From NCBI GenBank assembly GCA_030159075.1, contig BROG01000006.1:2985001-3049000 (forward strand): DNA of 64,000 bases. Reading direction: 5' to 3'. Below the pieces are notes generated by a model. It was not told the DNA's origin and ran no database searches. It worked only from the letters and a program-made list of their open reading frames with translations. Positions within the stretch are counted from its first letter, which is position 1. Every line of letters begins with the position of its first letter. Shown here piece after piece: positions 11,301-24,900 of the stretch. The DNA comes from Atrina japonica (taxonomy: Eukaryota; Mollusca; Bivalvia; Pterioida; Pinnidae). The translations under genes and the position numbers were made by a program.

Positions 11301-13427
11301 TCCATATATAGCATATTAACCAGTCAGAAAAAAAGATATTCCCTTACACCATACAAAGTACGTACATAGTTAATATTCATTAGCTAGTTGGTGTACATAA
11401 ATTTGTTAGGAATTATCACGTGTATGGAATCTAACCAATAAAAGCCCGACTAAAAAACAATAAATGAATAATGCATGCTTTTGCAAGTAAAACTATGATA
11501 TACCACGATGGAAACCAACTTTTTTTCTGAGGTGAAACTATTTTATAGTGTGAATTATGATATCATAGAGATGAAAGGCGTTTAAAACCTTTATATAGCA
11601 CGTATTATATTTTTCCTTATTCGTCGAACCGTTAACCGTACTGAATATTGGCATACAAACCAATATAAACGTTTTACCACATTCCTACCAGAAATTGGTC
11701 GGACTTGAAAACGTGACTGGTACTAATCAAACCAGATATTCATACAATATCGTCTTTGCCCGATTTGGTACGTTAAGGTAAGTTGTTTTTTCAATAGTAT
11801 TCACATCGTACAACCTTGGAATTGTTCTTTAGCAAGTAAAAATGTATGTTAAATTTTAGAATGTACGTTTGATACTTGCGTTGAAAACACGTTTTGGCGG
11901 AGTTTACAATTATTATAATTTTTAATTTAGTGCACAATATTCCTTTCTCTGGTATTTCTCCAATATGAGAGGAAGGAAACGAAAATTGAATGCAGCCAAA
12001 TTTTAGACATGGATTTATGGAAACAAGCCGAAACACAGTTTTATCGAATTTTTTAAATGCTTGATGTAGCCAGGCATATTCACTGTTGAAATCCATTTAG
12101 ATCAGCAGTCTTGGCAATACAATTGTGCTTATTCATTCATGACACATTATGATAAATAATATCATATCTACATAAAATGGGTTATTGATTTTGTTTTTTT
12201 ACATTGACATGGCAGTTTTCGTGTCATACAAATGTTTATTTAGATTAAAGGTCCATGACCGGTGGTGTACGCTAGCAAAGGTTGTTAATTTTGTTTTAAA
12301 TGATAATGTGCTTTACAAAATGCTTATATAAAGTTATTATCTTCCCTTTCAATACGATTCTAAGTGATTCACTGTTTTCTAGCAATTTGAGTTTGAAGAT
12401 CATAAATGATCGTTACGACAATAAATACAAACGGAGTTGCGTAATATTAAAGGCAACTTCAGATGAATAAATTAAACATATGGGTTACTGTCACCTCGTA
12501 TCCATCACAACTCGTACCTAAGTGAATTGGTTGACTCGTACCCATGTTTTAGCTGACTCGTGTCCGTCGATTTAACTCATTCGTGACTATCGCCTGTTTG
12601 ATTGTAGAATTATTTATGAAGTTATCGCTTGTTTGATTGTAAAATTATTTATGAAGGTATACATGTATTTTCTAACAAAGTATTTACCATAAAATATGCC
12701 GTTTGGTATTGAAATGACATACAACTATCTGTGGGATGAATTGGCTTCAGAAGTACTTCGCTGACAGAGCTATGATCCAATTCACTGAACGTGACAGGCG
12801 GAATAATTTCGTGATTATCTTGCGGATGATTCTACTCAATTTTCGGTTATGAGAATCTTTATGGGGAAATTGTTTTTATTCCCCACTGGATACTCGTATG
12901 TAGGATAACAAGAAAGAACGACACTATTCTTGTCAGTTTAAATTTAATGTCCTTATTCTTTATTACCTAAAAGTTGAACATGTCCAGGTCAGTCAAGAAA
13001 GGGTCCACGAGACTACATCCCGTCAGGTTATATGGATATCAGGTAAACGGGTCGTTACAATTTTCGAGCTTTAGGCAATTTGATTTTGGTTTCGAAAAAA
13101 GAAAAAAGAGTGTGTTCAATTTATACAATCACAGTAGTTGTGATCGACAACGGAAGTTACCGAGAAGTCAATTGATCTAATAAAATTCTGAAATTGTTTA
13201 ATAGCCTCGATCCGATTAGCTAACGAATGCACGAGCACCGTTTACTCACATTGGCTGAAGCGTCATGAATAATAAAGACAAAAATATGCATGAGTGATTT
13301 CGGTCACATTAATCCACGGGTAGGAAACGGCATAGCGTGATTTTACGACGATGGGGCTCCCTATACTGTTTTAACAGTTCATGGCAAATTTAGGAAACAC
13401 CATGTCGGATTTTTCAGTTGTTGTCGT

Positions 13428-13429
<2 letters not shown>

Positions 13430-13487
<58 letters not shown>
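13430..13487. repeat. Poly-C run (58 bases)
   Basis: An uninterrupted run of 58 C in an AT-rich setting, following GTTGTTGTCGTGT. The opposite strand is poly-G and could form quadruplexes. Confidence 0.9.
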
Positions 13488-13490
<3 letters not shown>

Positions 13491-15129
13491 TAGTAGTTGT
13501 TTAGAGGAACCTTTAAGGAACATAGTATTAGTAGGATCGTCATTGCGCGTGGTAAACCGTCTTATAGGGATATTGGATATTGGAACTAATTACACTGCTA
13601 TGCCATATGCCTATGACATAAAACCCCGCCTATCTTGACATATTCGCATAGATTTCGTATAGCATAAACTATCAGAAACGTCTTATGCCATCGAAAACGT
13701 CGTAATTTTTAAACGAAATTGCACTGCTTGAAAACACTAAACAATTGTCATGTATATAATTCCAACCTACTAAAACACGTGTAACTTTGTACGACATGGT
13801 CATTTTTAATATTTTTTTTTATAGTGAAAATATATTTGGGTTATTTTTCTATAGTTGAAAATGTACCTGGGTCATTTTTCTATGATGAAAAATATTTCCG
13901 TGTCTTTTCCATATCCGTAAAAAGTTATCTGGAAATCAGGCAATTTTTCCTACTGGTAAGGGTCAATAGACCTTTCTGGGGTTGATTTTTTCTGTTACCG
14001 TTTGTCATAATAGTATGCAACTTCAGAGACCTTCCAATTAAACATTTTATCTTATATATATGACCTGGAATCTAGATACCATGCAATACTAGATGCCAGG
14101 TGTGACGGCACTTGTAGTCGTTACAAGAAAGAATTCCAACATTTATCAACAGTTCAATCCTAGGAGAAGAACTGAGACAAGATATCATTGAATGTTGTCA
14201 ATGTAAATTTTACGAAACCGGAAGTGATCTTGCTCGACATTCTGTTGAGTTCACATGATATGAACACTAACTAATCCGACAAAACTGAACGGAATGGAAC
14301 AGACCGATAAAGTGTAACGGGTATTCATGATTCCTACGTATAATAATAATCAAGCCCCGGTAGTTTTTCTATGTGTTTAAAGCGATATAAGCTGTCACAA
14401 TGATTTTTTAGTTATTCGAAGTTATTTGTTTTATTAGAATTTAAGTTTTCCCGTACCTTAAAGATCCAGCTGTATTTCCGTATGCAATGACCTTTCAGAT
14501 AAACTCTTTCGATATATCAAATGTACTTCGTAATTCGGTCAGGGGATCTCGGTTTTTTACGCGCTCGGACTATGTTAAAGTCGGCCGATTTTTATGTGTT
14601 TTATATTTTCTTTTCAAATACTGGAAAGTGTATGTATTATGTAAAATATATGGTTTTCAACGCCATTTTAAATACCTGAAGAAAATCGGATGAACATATG
14701 AATAAATATTAAATATATCAGGTCACTAAAAGAAAATTTTCCGATCTTTAGTGCTACCCAAAATGCTGACACTGACAAAATCAAAACAATATAACTGAAA
14801 AGTATGCGCACTACAATCGTGCCGCCTTGTCCGGTGAAGTTTGGCATTTCATGATCATATGTGTCAAGATTGTTAAAGCCGAGAATCCGATGGGACGAGT
14901 TAAGAATGGGTCGGGATCACCCGATATACCCGCCACGTGGACAATTTCAGAAACGAATGTTTTGAAACGACGAAAAAGACAAACTTTGCCTGATTTAGGC
15001 ATGAAATGATAATATACGATAATAAACGCAAAGGGTAATAAGAATAGAATGTATATTAACTGCAAATAGCACGTATTTATTGGAAACTGGGTAATATTCG
15101 TAAAAATTTACCGAAAGTTAATTTCCAAT

Positions 15130-15305
15130 GGCGGACAAACAATAATTAATATTACGGGTTATGTTTAGCAAGATTGTTGCAATTTTACACATGTATTTGT
15201 TATTCTAACCACCAGATGGTGTCTGTGGAATATATATGAGATGAAATATTACATTAAATGGGCAAGTACAATTTTTCATCTACGACAGCTCATATCGCTT
15301 TAAGA
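15130..15305. repeat. Empty version of the repeat interrupted at 5936-6560
   Basis: ATGGCGGACAAAC...GCAAGATTGTTGCAATTTTAC...ATGGTGTCTG..ATATATATGAG..ATATTACATTAAA...CGACAGCTCATATCGCTTTAAG matches the two flanks of the Penelope-like tail in unit B (5946-6035 and 6510-6580). Confidence 0.55.
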
Positions 15306-16142
15306 AGTAAGTCATCGGTGTAACCATAATTCCTACATTGTTGTGTACAAATCAGTAAAACGATGGGTAAGACTCTTTCAATTGTTTTTTGTTACGAGTC
15401 AGTCAATCATATTCATGACTTAGCCAAAGAGTATTCGAGTTGAGATGGGCACGAATTGAGATGGGTCCGAGTTTACCAACATTCCACAAAGATGTAAACA
15501 CGTTGCCATACAGGTAGCAAATAAACAAAACACAAATGATAGAAAAAGAAGGAGGGAAGGAAATGAAGCTGAAACAAAATGAATAATTTGCCACCCTTCT
15601 TTGAATTTCCCCTGAACAAACCTCAATCTGTCAAAGCTATTTATATAACACTTCTGTTCAATCGTGGAGACACAAACTGGTCGGAGAATACCAATACTTT
15701 CTTTTGTTTTTGTATATTTAACTTGAAAGTGGAAAAAGTATATGTATAGAAATACAATATTTTTATTTAGAAAAATGAATAATTGCAGTTTTCGGTGAAA
15801 TACTTTCAACAATTTGACGTACATTCATGTTTGACATGCTTTCCGTATCGATGTAACAGCAGTGACCGGTACACGTGCGATCGCTAATTAGGGGTGTTTG
15901 TATCATTTTGTTTTTATCATTTTCTGACTAATTGCAGTGTATGTGTGCACTAGGTTTCATGAGTATGTCTTTAAATTGTATAATGTGTGAATCGGATAAC
16001 TTTTTACGATATATCATGTAGTTAAAAGATGTAAACATATTTTTTTTCTTTTTGTTGTACTAATACTTTAGCTATGTTAACATTAATTACAAATGCCATA
16101 TTACGACTATATTCTTAAAGCAATTATTTAGGCCATTGCAAA

Positions 16143-16391
16143 ATGTGCGGGATTTGGGCAATATTTGGAAGCACAGAAGATGTTGATGTACAGTGCAATG
16201 CAGCACATAAAATTTCACACAGAGGTCCAGATGCCTTCCGATTGGAAACCATTCATTACTTCCCGAACTGCTGCCTCGGATTTCATCGTCTTGCAATTAT
16301 GGATGATCTTAATGGAATGCAGCCCATGAGAATACATTCTCACCCACATATTTGGTTGATTTACAATGGAGAAATATACAATTATAAACTG
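16143..16391 (+). CDS. ASNS: ASNS copy 1, coding exon 1 (residues 1-83)
   Basis: Starts at the ATG preceding the nucleophile Cys2 and ends NGEIYNYKL before donor GTTTGT, phase 0. Acceptor TTATTTAG ends at 16131, so the exon itself begins at 16132. 69 of 83 residues are identical to copy 2. Confidence 0.92.
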
Positions 16392-16779
16392 GTTTGTTTT
16401 ATTCCAAATTTTATCAGATTTAACAAATTCTAAAGCATTTTAGTAATCTAGTACTTTTGAATTTTTATAGTTATTGGCCTTAAAATATTTTCAAGTAAGT
16501 ATCAATTTCTTATATCATACTGACAAGCTTGTCTTTTCTTGTATCACTAAAGAATGTATCTTCACCATTTATTTGAAATTCTGTCTGAATACAAAATAGT
16601 TTATAAGAATCAATGTTTAATAGTGGTATCTAAAAGTCATATTGATAAATATATAATTACACACCCAACCCCCAACCCCAACCCCCCCCACACACACACA
16701 CATACACACGTACAGACAATTTTAACTCAGTAACTTTTTTCAGCATGAGATTATTGTCTCACCTTTGTTGTCTGTTCTC

Positions 16780-16873
<94 letters not shown>

Positions 16874-19800
16874 TAATACCAAAGTTATAATGCTCAAGAC
16901 GATCGTTTCTGTCAATTAGACTTCATCAGTTGAGTTCCAATTTAAAACGTATATATATTTTCTAAAGAGAAAGTGGTATCATACAAGGTCAAATAATAAT
17001 TTTAAAAGTATAGCCGAAATCCGTCTAAGTAAGAGTAACCACTGCAAAAAGATAACTATCTTGGCTTCAGAAAATGTAGGAGATAATAAGTTTTCCGTAG
17101 GAGAGATATCAAGTCTTACGTACGAAATATACTAAGTTTAACGTAGGAGAGATAATCAGTTTTACGTAGGCGATGATAAGTCTTACGTAGGAGAGATACT
17201 ATGTTTTACGTATGAGGAATACTAAGTTTTACGTAGGAGAGATACTAAGATGATACTAATACGCAGCCATATGATATAAGACATTGCAATTAAAGTCAAT
17301 ATTTCACAAATAGTAAGTTCGATAACCTAATCTCTGTAATTACTATGTTTCGATATTTGAAATGTTGGGTCAATTTTTTATAATTGCTGTTGGGTCGTCT
17401 ATACCGATATTGACAAAGATCCATTTCTCAATCATTTTAATTTCTGTTTTGATATGGGCTTAAGACGAGTGTGACCTGTCTGCATGGGATGCATACTCCC
17501 CAACGGATCCCACATTTTTCGTTTCATAGGTCCGTGTTTGTCGGCATTTGTACAGAGCTTCATGGACGTCTTTAGGATGTAAAGTTTTGTTTGTTCACTT
17601 TATATGTTAAAGACACGAGGCCATTTATATTTTGTAGATACAGAAACAGTTTGGTTTCAGTTATGTAACAAATTGTGATGGGGAGGCAATTATTCATCTC
17701 TTTGCCCATGGCGGTATCGAATTTGCAGCCAAACATTTGGATGGCGTGTTTGGATTTTGTCTACTGGACACGAGCAATAGGAAAGTGTATTTGGGAAGAG
17801 ACACATTTGGAGTAAAACCCGTGTTTCGTGCCACAAACAACGAAGGATTACTTGCAGTGTGTTCTGAGGCAAAAGGTAATTTTTTGGCCAGTTTTGATGA
17901 CCCGACAATTAGATAGACACACTTGTGTTTCCATTGAAATAAAGACAATATTTGAATATATTAATTAACACCAGATATTCATCTATTTAAAAAAATAGCC
18001 ATGAATTGCCATTGTAAATTATAATATTTCAGAACGCATAATTCTTTGACAACGTTTTTAAAACTTAAATTCTTCCATTTCGCCCACCCTCCTTAAACAC
18101 CAGTAGTTCAGGAAAATTAGAATTTGACAGTTTTATATCTTATGGAAACGATTCATTGCACTGGTACTCTAGTTATGTGTTAACCTCATATCAATGTTAG
18201 ATAATAAATTTGTGATATTGATAACTTTAGCGTTTTGTCCTAAAATATATTAGCAAAAAGTAATTTTATCGATTCCATGATTAAAGAAGAGATAACTCTT
18301 ACCTATGATGAGGAATAAATTGTTAGCGATATTCAATTTTAGCGATTTCAACAACCTCGCTAGCAATGCCAAAATTAGATCCTCGTCAAATTTCTGCTTA
18401 TACTGTATTGACGTTTGACAGTTATTTACCATGAACACATATTTTATCCCTAGGATTGATGCATATCATGAAAACAGAGGTGACCAAACCTAATATAGAA
18501 GCATTGCTTCCTGGTCACGTGGAAATATACAGTTTGGATATGATTGGAAAAGCAACTTTTAATGAACGATTCAATTTCAATAAAATTGGAAAGGCACCCG
18601 CATACCAGACTTTGATCAGACTTAATGGTTAGTATCAACTCGATTATATTGCTTGTTATATATTGTAATGTATTTTAGTAACACAATTGAATTGTACAAA
18701 CAATAATGGATTGATACACTTCGGTTGAATCATACTTCATTGTGCATTCAATTAATTCACCTATTAAAAATCTTGAATTTTGATTGATGTACATTGTTAT
18801 CATCTTAAATTTGTGATGGGTCAAATTTTGTCTTAGTCAATGATATGAATACTTCAAAAATGGATTGCATTTGCTTCTGAACTGGCCTGGCTCAGTCGGT
18901 TGCGCGGCCCACTCTTGATCGTGAGGTCGTGAGTTCGAGTCCAGTCGGCAGCGGGTTGCTTTCCTGTCCTTCGGATGAGAGAGTAAAAACCGAAGTCCCG
19001 CATCACAGTAGGTGTCATCACGTTAAAGAACCCTCACTGCTCAATGGTCGTAAGTGCCGACCATAGGCCAAACATTTGTAGCCCTTTACCGGCATTTGTT
19101 GACAATTCTTGAGTAGTACGTTAAACAACAATAAACAAACAAACAAACATTTGCTTCTTTGAATGTTATTGAACGCCACGCTCAACAATTTGACAGCGTC
19201 CAGTTTTTAATGATGAGGAGAGAACTCAATTACTTTATACCCGTGGAGAGACCATCGGCCTTCTGCAAGTAAACTGGCAAACATTCTCACAGAATCACCT
19301 TGGGTTCAAGTTTCTCTAACTAGAGATGAGATAACCAAAGGTTTAAAGCGCGGTGGTCTAAACGCTAGACCACGGAGGCCCCTGGATTGCATTCGAACTC
19401 ATAACGTATAGATCTATTATGGTGATATCTCACTTCATCTTTAATATCCGCTGACCAGAAGTAAGAGACTCTATGGTTTAAAGCGCGATGGTCTAACCTC
19501 TCGGCCACGGTGGTCTCTGGATTGCATTCGAACTCATAACGTATAGATCTATTATGGTAATATCTCACTTCATCTTTAATATCCGCTGACCAGAGGTAAG
19601 AGACTCTTATGATTTAAAGCGCGATGGTCTAACCTCTCGGCCACGGTGGTCTCTGGATTGCATTCGAACTCATAACGTATAGATCTATTATGGTAAAAGT
19701 TTACGTCATCTTAATGTGATTATTACTGTTACACGCATCGTGTTGAAGTAAGATTTTTTCTGTAAAATTACTTTATTTTTAGATTTTTTCAACTCTTTAC

Positions 19801-21824
19801 ACCCAAATAACTTTTTAGTTTAATTGACCTTTCATACCTCCACTGATTTTTATTTTACTTTTGTAAAGGTTTATCAATTGAACTAGGTGATTCCCCAAAT
19901 TTCATCTTTAAAGGGTGGCGTTAGTTGGTGGACTGTGGGGGAAGGCGTTCTGTGTCAGCCAATCAGAGCCATAGATGAATTAGAGGGTTTAATAGACGTT
20001 CGAAGTACCAAAACACAGAAAAACACGATAAAACGGTCTGATAAAACGGTTAAATTATACCATTGGAGGGGATGGCAAGATTCTGGTTCCATTCGACCAG
20101 ACCAACTTCCCTCGGCTTCGCCTGGAGGAAATATGTTTGTGGAGTAGAATCTTGCCAACTCCCTTAAAGGTATTCTGTAACTGTATAAAAATATATAAAA
20201 TGAAAATCCTTTTTAGATGTAATTCAATCCCCTTTTAACATTGATTGTAGAATAGAAAATTTACTTGTCAAAATTAATGTGATATCGTATTTCAGAATAA
20301 GTAAATATACGATTTAAAGTTCTGATATATTGTACATTAACAAATTTAATAAGTAGTGAATTTAGTAATACATATGTAAATAATTGCAGCATAATTTAAC
20401 CGTGAACTTTCATCTTTTATATAATAAGTGGAGCATAAAATTCAATTCTTTTGAAAATAAAAATGTGTAGGATACAGACGTCACTTTCCTTAATTTTATT
20501 CGACATTTAAATCACACCACCAAATAAAGGCTATGGTTCGGTTTTGTGTGGCACCCGTAGAACTGTTCTTGAGGATAATAAAACATAATCATGAAGACTT
20601 TCACTTCTGGTCAAAGCAGGTTCGAGCCCCGCTGGAACCTAAGCTGATTTTTGTTGAAAGGTTTGCCAGTTTACTTCCGAAAGGCCGGTGGTCTCTTCCA
20701 GGATACATTGTAAGCGGGATCTTCCCTCCACCATAAAAAACTGGCCGTCATCATGTAACTGAAAAAATATGTTGACTGTGGCTTAAAACACTATCTAAAA
20801 TTCAAATTCATTGTCATAGTAACATTTTGAAAATTTAATCTGAACATGCATTTCAATTTTAGATGATATCAAATATAACATCAGGAACCTGTTGGAAGCT
20901 GCAGTCACAAAAAGACTAATGGCTGAAAGACGAATTGGATGTTTTCTTTCGGGTAAGTGTTAAATCACGTCACCTAAGGAATAACCAAAACAAAATAAAA
21001 TAATTAAAAGATTAATTATTATATATAGGAAAATTGATTACAGTTACTGAAAAAAGTGTTTAATTTCAATATCATACGCCAAGGTAAAGCGCGTAATTTT
21101 CATTTTTTCTGCATTGCATGTATTTAGAATGCTGGATCATAGTTTGAGAAAGCGATTCATCTACAGAGCTGATATAAGGTCACCCTATAACGGACAGATG
21201 GTTAGGATTTTTATACAGAGAAGTCGGAAAGAGTTCTCCATCAAAACGTTTTCAAACAGTGCACACTTCACTGTGGCGGATAATATCTAGATTAGACGTT
21301 TCTTTTAGTAACTGCAATCAATTTCCATTTTGAACCGTTGATCTTATTTTTGATAACTGAACTGATTATTCCGTTGCTGATTTATCTAAAATTCATATTT
21401 TTCGAATATATAATGAAGCTCATTTATAAGAATATTCCGGTGACAAGCAAATGTCAAAATCGTAGAAAAATTGACAGTACATACATTTGTATTTATTTGA
21501 CATTAAATAATTTGTTCAGTATGTCACCTATTTAAGACCTAGCATGTCTAAACAACATAATTATATGACGTCCAGTTATTATTGGTTTTACAAGTGCAAA
21601 CATTGTAACATTCAAAGTAAGTAAGAAATTCTCTTATAAATTTGAATGAAAATTATTGTGAAGATTGTTTCATTATAAGTGAAAATGTTTCTGATAAATT
21701 CAAATCGGTCAGCATGTGGTACTTCATACACTCAGAATATGTTTTCATGGTATATTATACAATGTATGTTGAAATAATCAAATCATTGAACAGATTTGTT
21801 AATAATTTCCGGATGAAGGGGGGC

Positions 21825-21921
<97 letters not shown>

Positions 21922-24900
21922 ACAGGGGAATGTTTTATATATAGTGTTCCTACATAGTATTCAGGTGGGTAGATTTCAGATGTAGGAAATTGTCCGAGGA
22001 AACGTTTTTATATAGAAATCTTTCAGGGAAAGATTATCTATGCGGAAGATTTTTCTCAATAAAATAAGTCATCACTAATTTTGTTCTTACAATTAATTTG
22101 AAGGTGGACTTGATTCTAGTCTTGTTGCTGCTTTGCTAATGAAAAAAGCAAAAGAAATCGGTTTGAAATATCCAATTCAGACATTTAGTATAGGCATGGA
22201 AGGGAGTCCTGATCTTAAAGCAGCGGAAAAGGTAAAGTCATTCCTCAAATTGTCGTTAAAATGCGTTGAAATGAATTTACAGTTGCCAACTGACAAAACT
22301 GTATATGATGTTTTTTTCTTTTACTCAAACGAACATAAATTATTTATAAAATAAATATTGCATGTATTGATAGGAAGCGAATGTCTCGGATCTATTCAGA
22401 AATATATTACCGTAAGCAAAGTACATAAATAAATCTCATATGGCCCATTCCATACTGATTTACTATCAGTCGACAATTACTCACGCATGACTGTTCACTG
22501 CAATATTCAACCAATGGACAATTACCTATTACCTGTATTGATACCCTTTATCGTTACCAATGTAAACTAAAATGCTTAGTAACTCCAATAAATACATAAT
22601 TTGAAGTTGATGTCAATACATTTTAAGGGTGATATGCATGCCAAGCAAAAAGTATGCTAATCAGTTATACCTAGATTTTCTCTCGGCTTAACTATTTTTT
22701 TTCTCCAGTTAAACCTAGTTTTTTTTTCGTTTACACACATTAACTGTACAACTGATAAACCTAAAGTGTAAATGCGCCAAAATCACGAAAATAATTTACA
22801 ACTATATTTTTATAGTGAAAAAACTTGGTTTAACTGAGTAAAACAAAGTTTCATTTTGGCGCAGTTAAACCTAGTTTTTCTCAATCAAATTTACGTTTTA
22901 TGCAGTTAATTTAAGTTGCTACGTTGCTGAGTTAAACCTAGTTTTACAGTTAAATCTTTGCGTTTTCGAAATTTGCATTAACTGGAGAAAAACAAGGTTT
23001 AACTGAAAAAGACGAGGTTTAACTGATTAACCTAATTTTTGGCGTTTCCTGTAATGTTTTACGATTCTGCATGTAGAAATATGTGTGCATCATTATCAAA
23101 CTATCGTCCGATTATTCGTATTACGCATGTGGATGACAAAATAATAAATGACATTGATAAAGGTCATAAGAAAGCAACGTAGATGAACTGTAATTTTCTG
23201 TTTGAAGGACACGGATCCTGACGCAGTATAGTAAATGCGACGTTATTTCCCTTTTATTGTAATTTTCGTCCAGCCGATAATTTTCATGTATATAGACACT
23301 CACCATATGATATAAAATTTGCATTAACCTTTTTTCTCGTTAATGCCGGCTCACAAAAACCTTTGAAAGATTACCGCTATACATAAATGAAAAAAGGATA
23401 CTCATAGATAGTTTTCAATCAATTCTATTTATAGGAAGTTAGCAAGATTATTTAAAGACGTTTTATATATATTTTCTATAAACTTCTGAACCTAGTTTTC
23501 GATTGTAGGTGGCGAAGTATATAGGAAGTGAACATCACGTGAAAGTGTTTACCACAGAGGAATGTTTCCAAGTCTTGGAGAAAGTTTTATATCATATGGA
23601 AATGTATGACGTGATAAACATACGTGCTGGAATTGGTATGTATATATTAAGAATAAGAGAGAACGATAAGAAAACTATTCAAATATAACAAATCTCAGAT
23701 ACCAAAGTATAAATCAATAGAATATCCAGGACATAGATACAAATCCGGTAAAAACGGAAAAAAAGGACCTCTGGAAACCAAGAGGTGGGATCAGGTGCCA
23801 TGGAGGAGTAAGCATCCCCTGTCGACCGGTCACACCCGCCGTGAGTCCAGAGGTCAAGTCCAATGAAATACGTGGGGAGTGTATCATCGTCACAATTGGT
23901 ACAGACGTCTCAACAACCGCCAACGAAAAGGCAACTCAACATTTCACTTAGTGAAACAGAGTAATCGCAAACAAGACTATTATACCGACCGTAAATGCGG
24001 AACGTTGACATTAAACGCGGTTTTCGATATCCCTGTGTCAATAATTTGTCAGTGAGTAGTTTACCTCTGTATATGAAATCTTCACATGTTGTACACGCCC
24101 TGGCATATCGGATCATTTGTGAAATATAAACTCCATATTCGGGTGACTGAGAGATATTACTACTTAAATGTGGAAAATTTACATTGGGAAAGCCGAAATC
24201 GTCGCGTTTGTCGTATAGCTTAGTTGCTAATTTCCCGTCTGTGTCTATATTAAATAAAATGTCTAAGTATGAAGCGTGTGTGCTGTCTGTTGTATCTTTA
24301 ATTTCTAATTCGCTGGGATATATCGCATTGACATATGTATGAAAATTGTCATTATTAATTGACAAAACTTCGTCGATATATCTAAATGTCAAATTAAAGG
24401 ACCGCTAACTTTTTCTTCTTTTGATTCAGCAATTTCTGAATGAAGTCTGCTTCGTATGAATAAAGGAACAGGTCGGCCAATAAAGGGGCACAATTGGTTC
24501 CCATAGGAATGCCGACAGTTTGTTGAAAGACCACGTCTCCGAACATTACAAATATATTATCTATTAGAAATTCCAGCATGTTATATAAACTTCAGTGTAT
24601 TTATGTGTAGAATCAGAGTGGTGTTGGACAAAATAAGTATCCTGATAGCCAATCACTAGATACTTAAATTTTCGGGTACCACCTTTAGTGAAAAAAACAG
24701 TTGTCTATGATGCTAAAAAGTCTTTCTTTTAATTTTTTATATGGAATAGTTGTGTAAAGAGTAGAGAAGTTATTAGTTTTGATACTGTGAATTCGAGAAA
24801 AAGTGTGTGCCTTCAAATTTTCTAAAAGCTGTTTAGAATTTTTAAGTATCCACATCTGATTTACACCGCTTCTGGAATAAGCAACTGTACAGTATTGTTG

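Larger units (their letters stand above)
12298..16030. repeat. Segmental repeat, copy 1 (upstream of ASNS copy 1)
   Basis: Three blocks (about 12298-12990, 13486-14290 and 15310-16030) match 33045-33705, 34830-35510 and 35560-36305 in the same order and orientation. Between the blocks each copy has its own insertions: here 12990-13485 with the poly-C run, and 14300-15305. No coding exon is recognised. The right end lies about 110 bases from the first coding exon of ASNS copy 1, so any promoter or 5' untranslated exon of that gene probably falls in or near this repeat. Confidence 0.75.
16392..17637 (+). other. ASNS copy 1, intron 1: repeats only
   Basis: Holds a long (TA)n tract, a hammerhead-ribozyme repeat, a minisatellite and a Penelope-like tail scrap at about 17490-17560 (plus orientation: GGTCCGTGTTTGTCGGCA). 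No other gene is seen. Confidence 0.6.
18628..20862 (+). other. ASNS copy 1, intron 3: SINE-rich
   Basis: Contains SINE-1, two SINE-2 copies, a 135-base tandem repeat and a possible MITE at about 19905-20166 (CTTTAAAGGG near the left end, CCCTTAAAGG near the right, internal GGCAAGATTCT / AGAATCTTGCC pair). No coding sequence. Confidence 0.6.

Noticed and set aside
13381..13638. Frame encoding a run of about 19 prolines
   Set aside because: It is created by the poly-C tract; the flanks show no protein signal.
18883..18950. tRNA gene
   Set aside because: Box A and box B are present, but the sequence is the head of a SINE with TSDs and does not fold into a full cloverleaf by eye.
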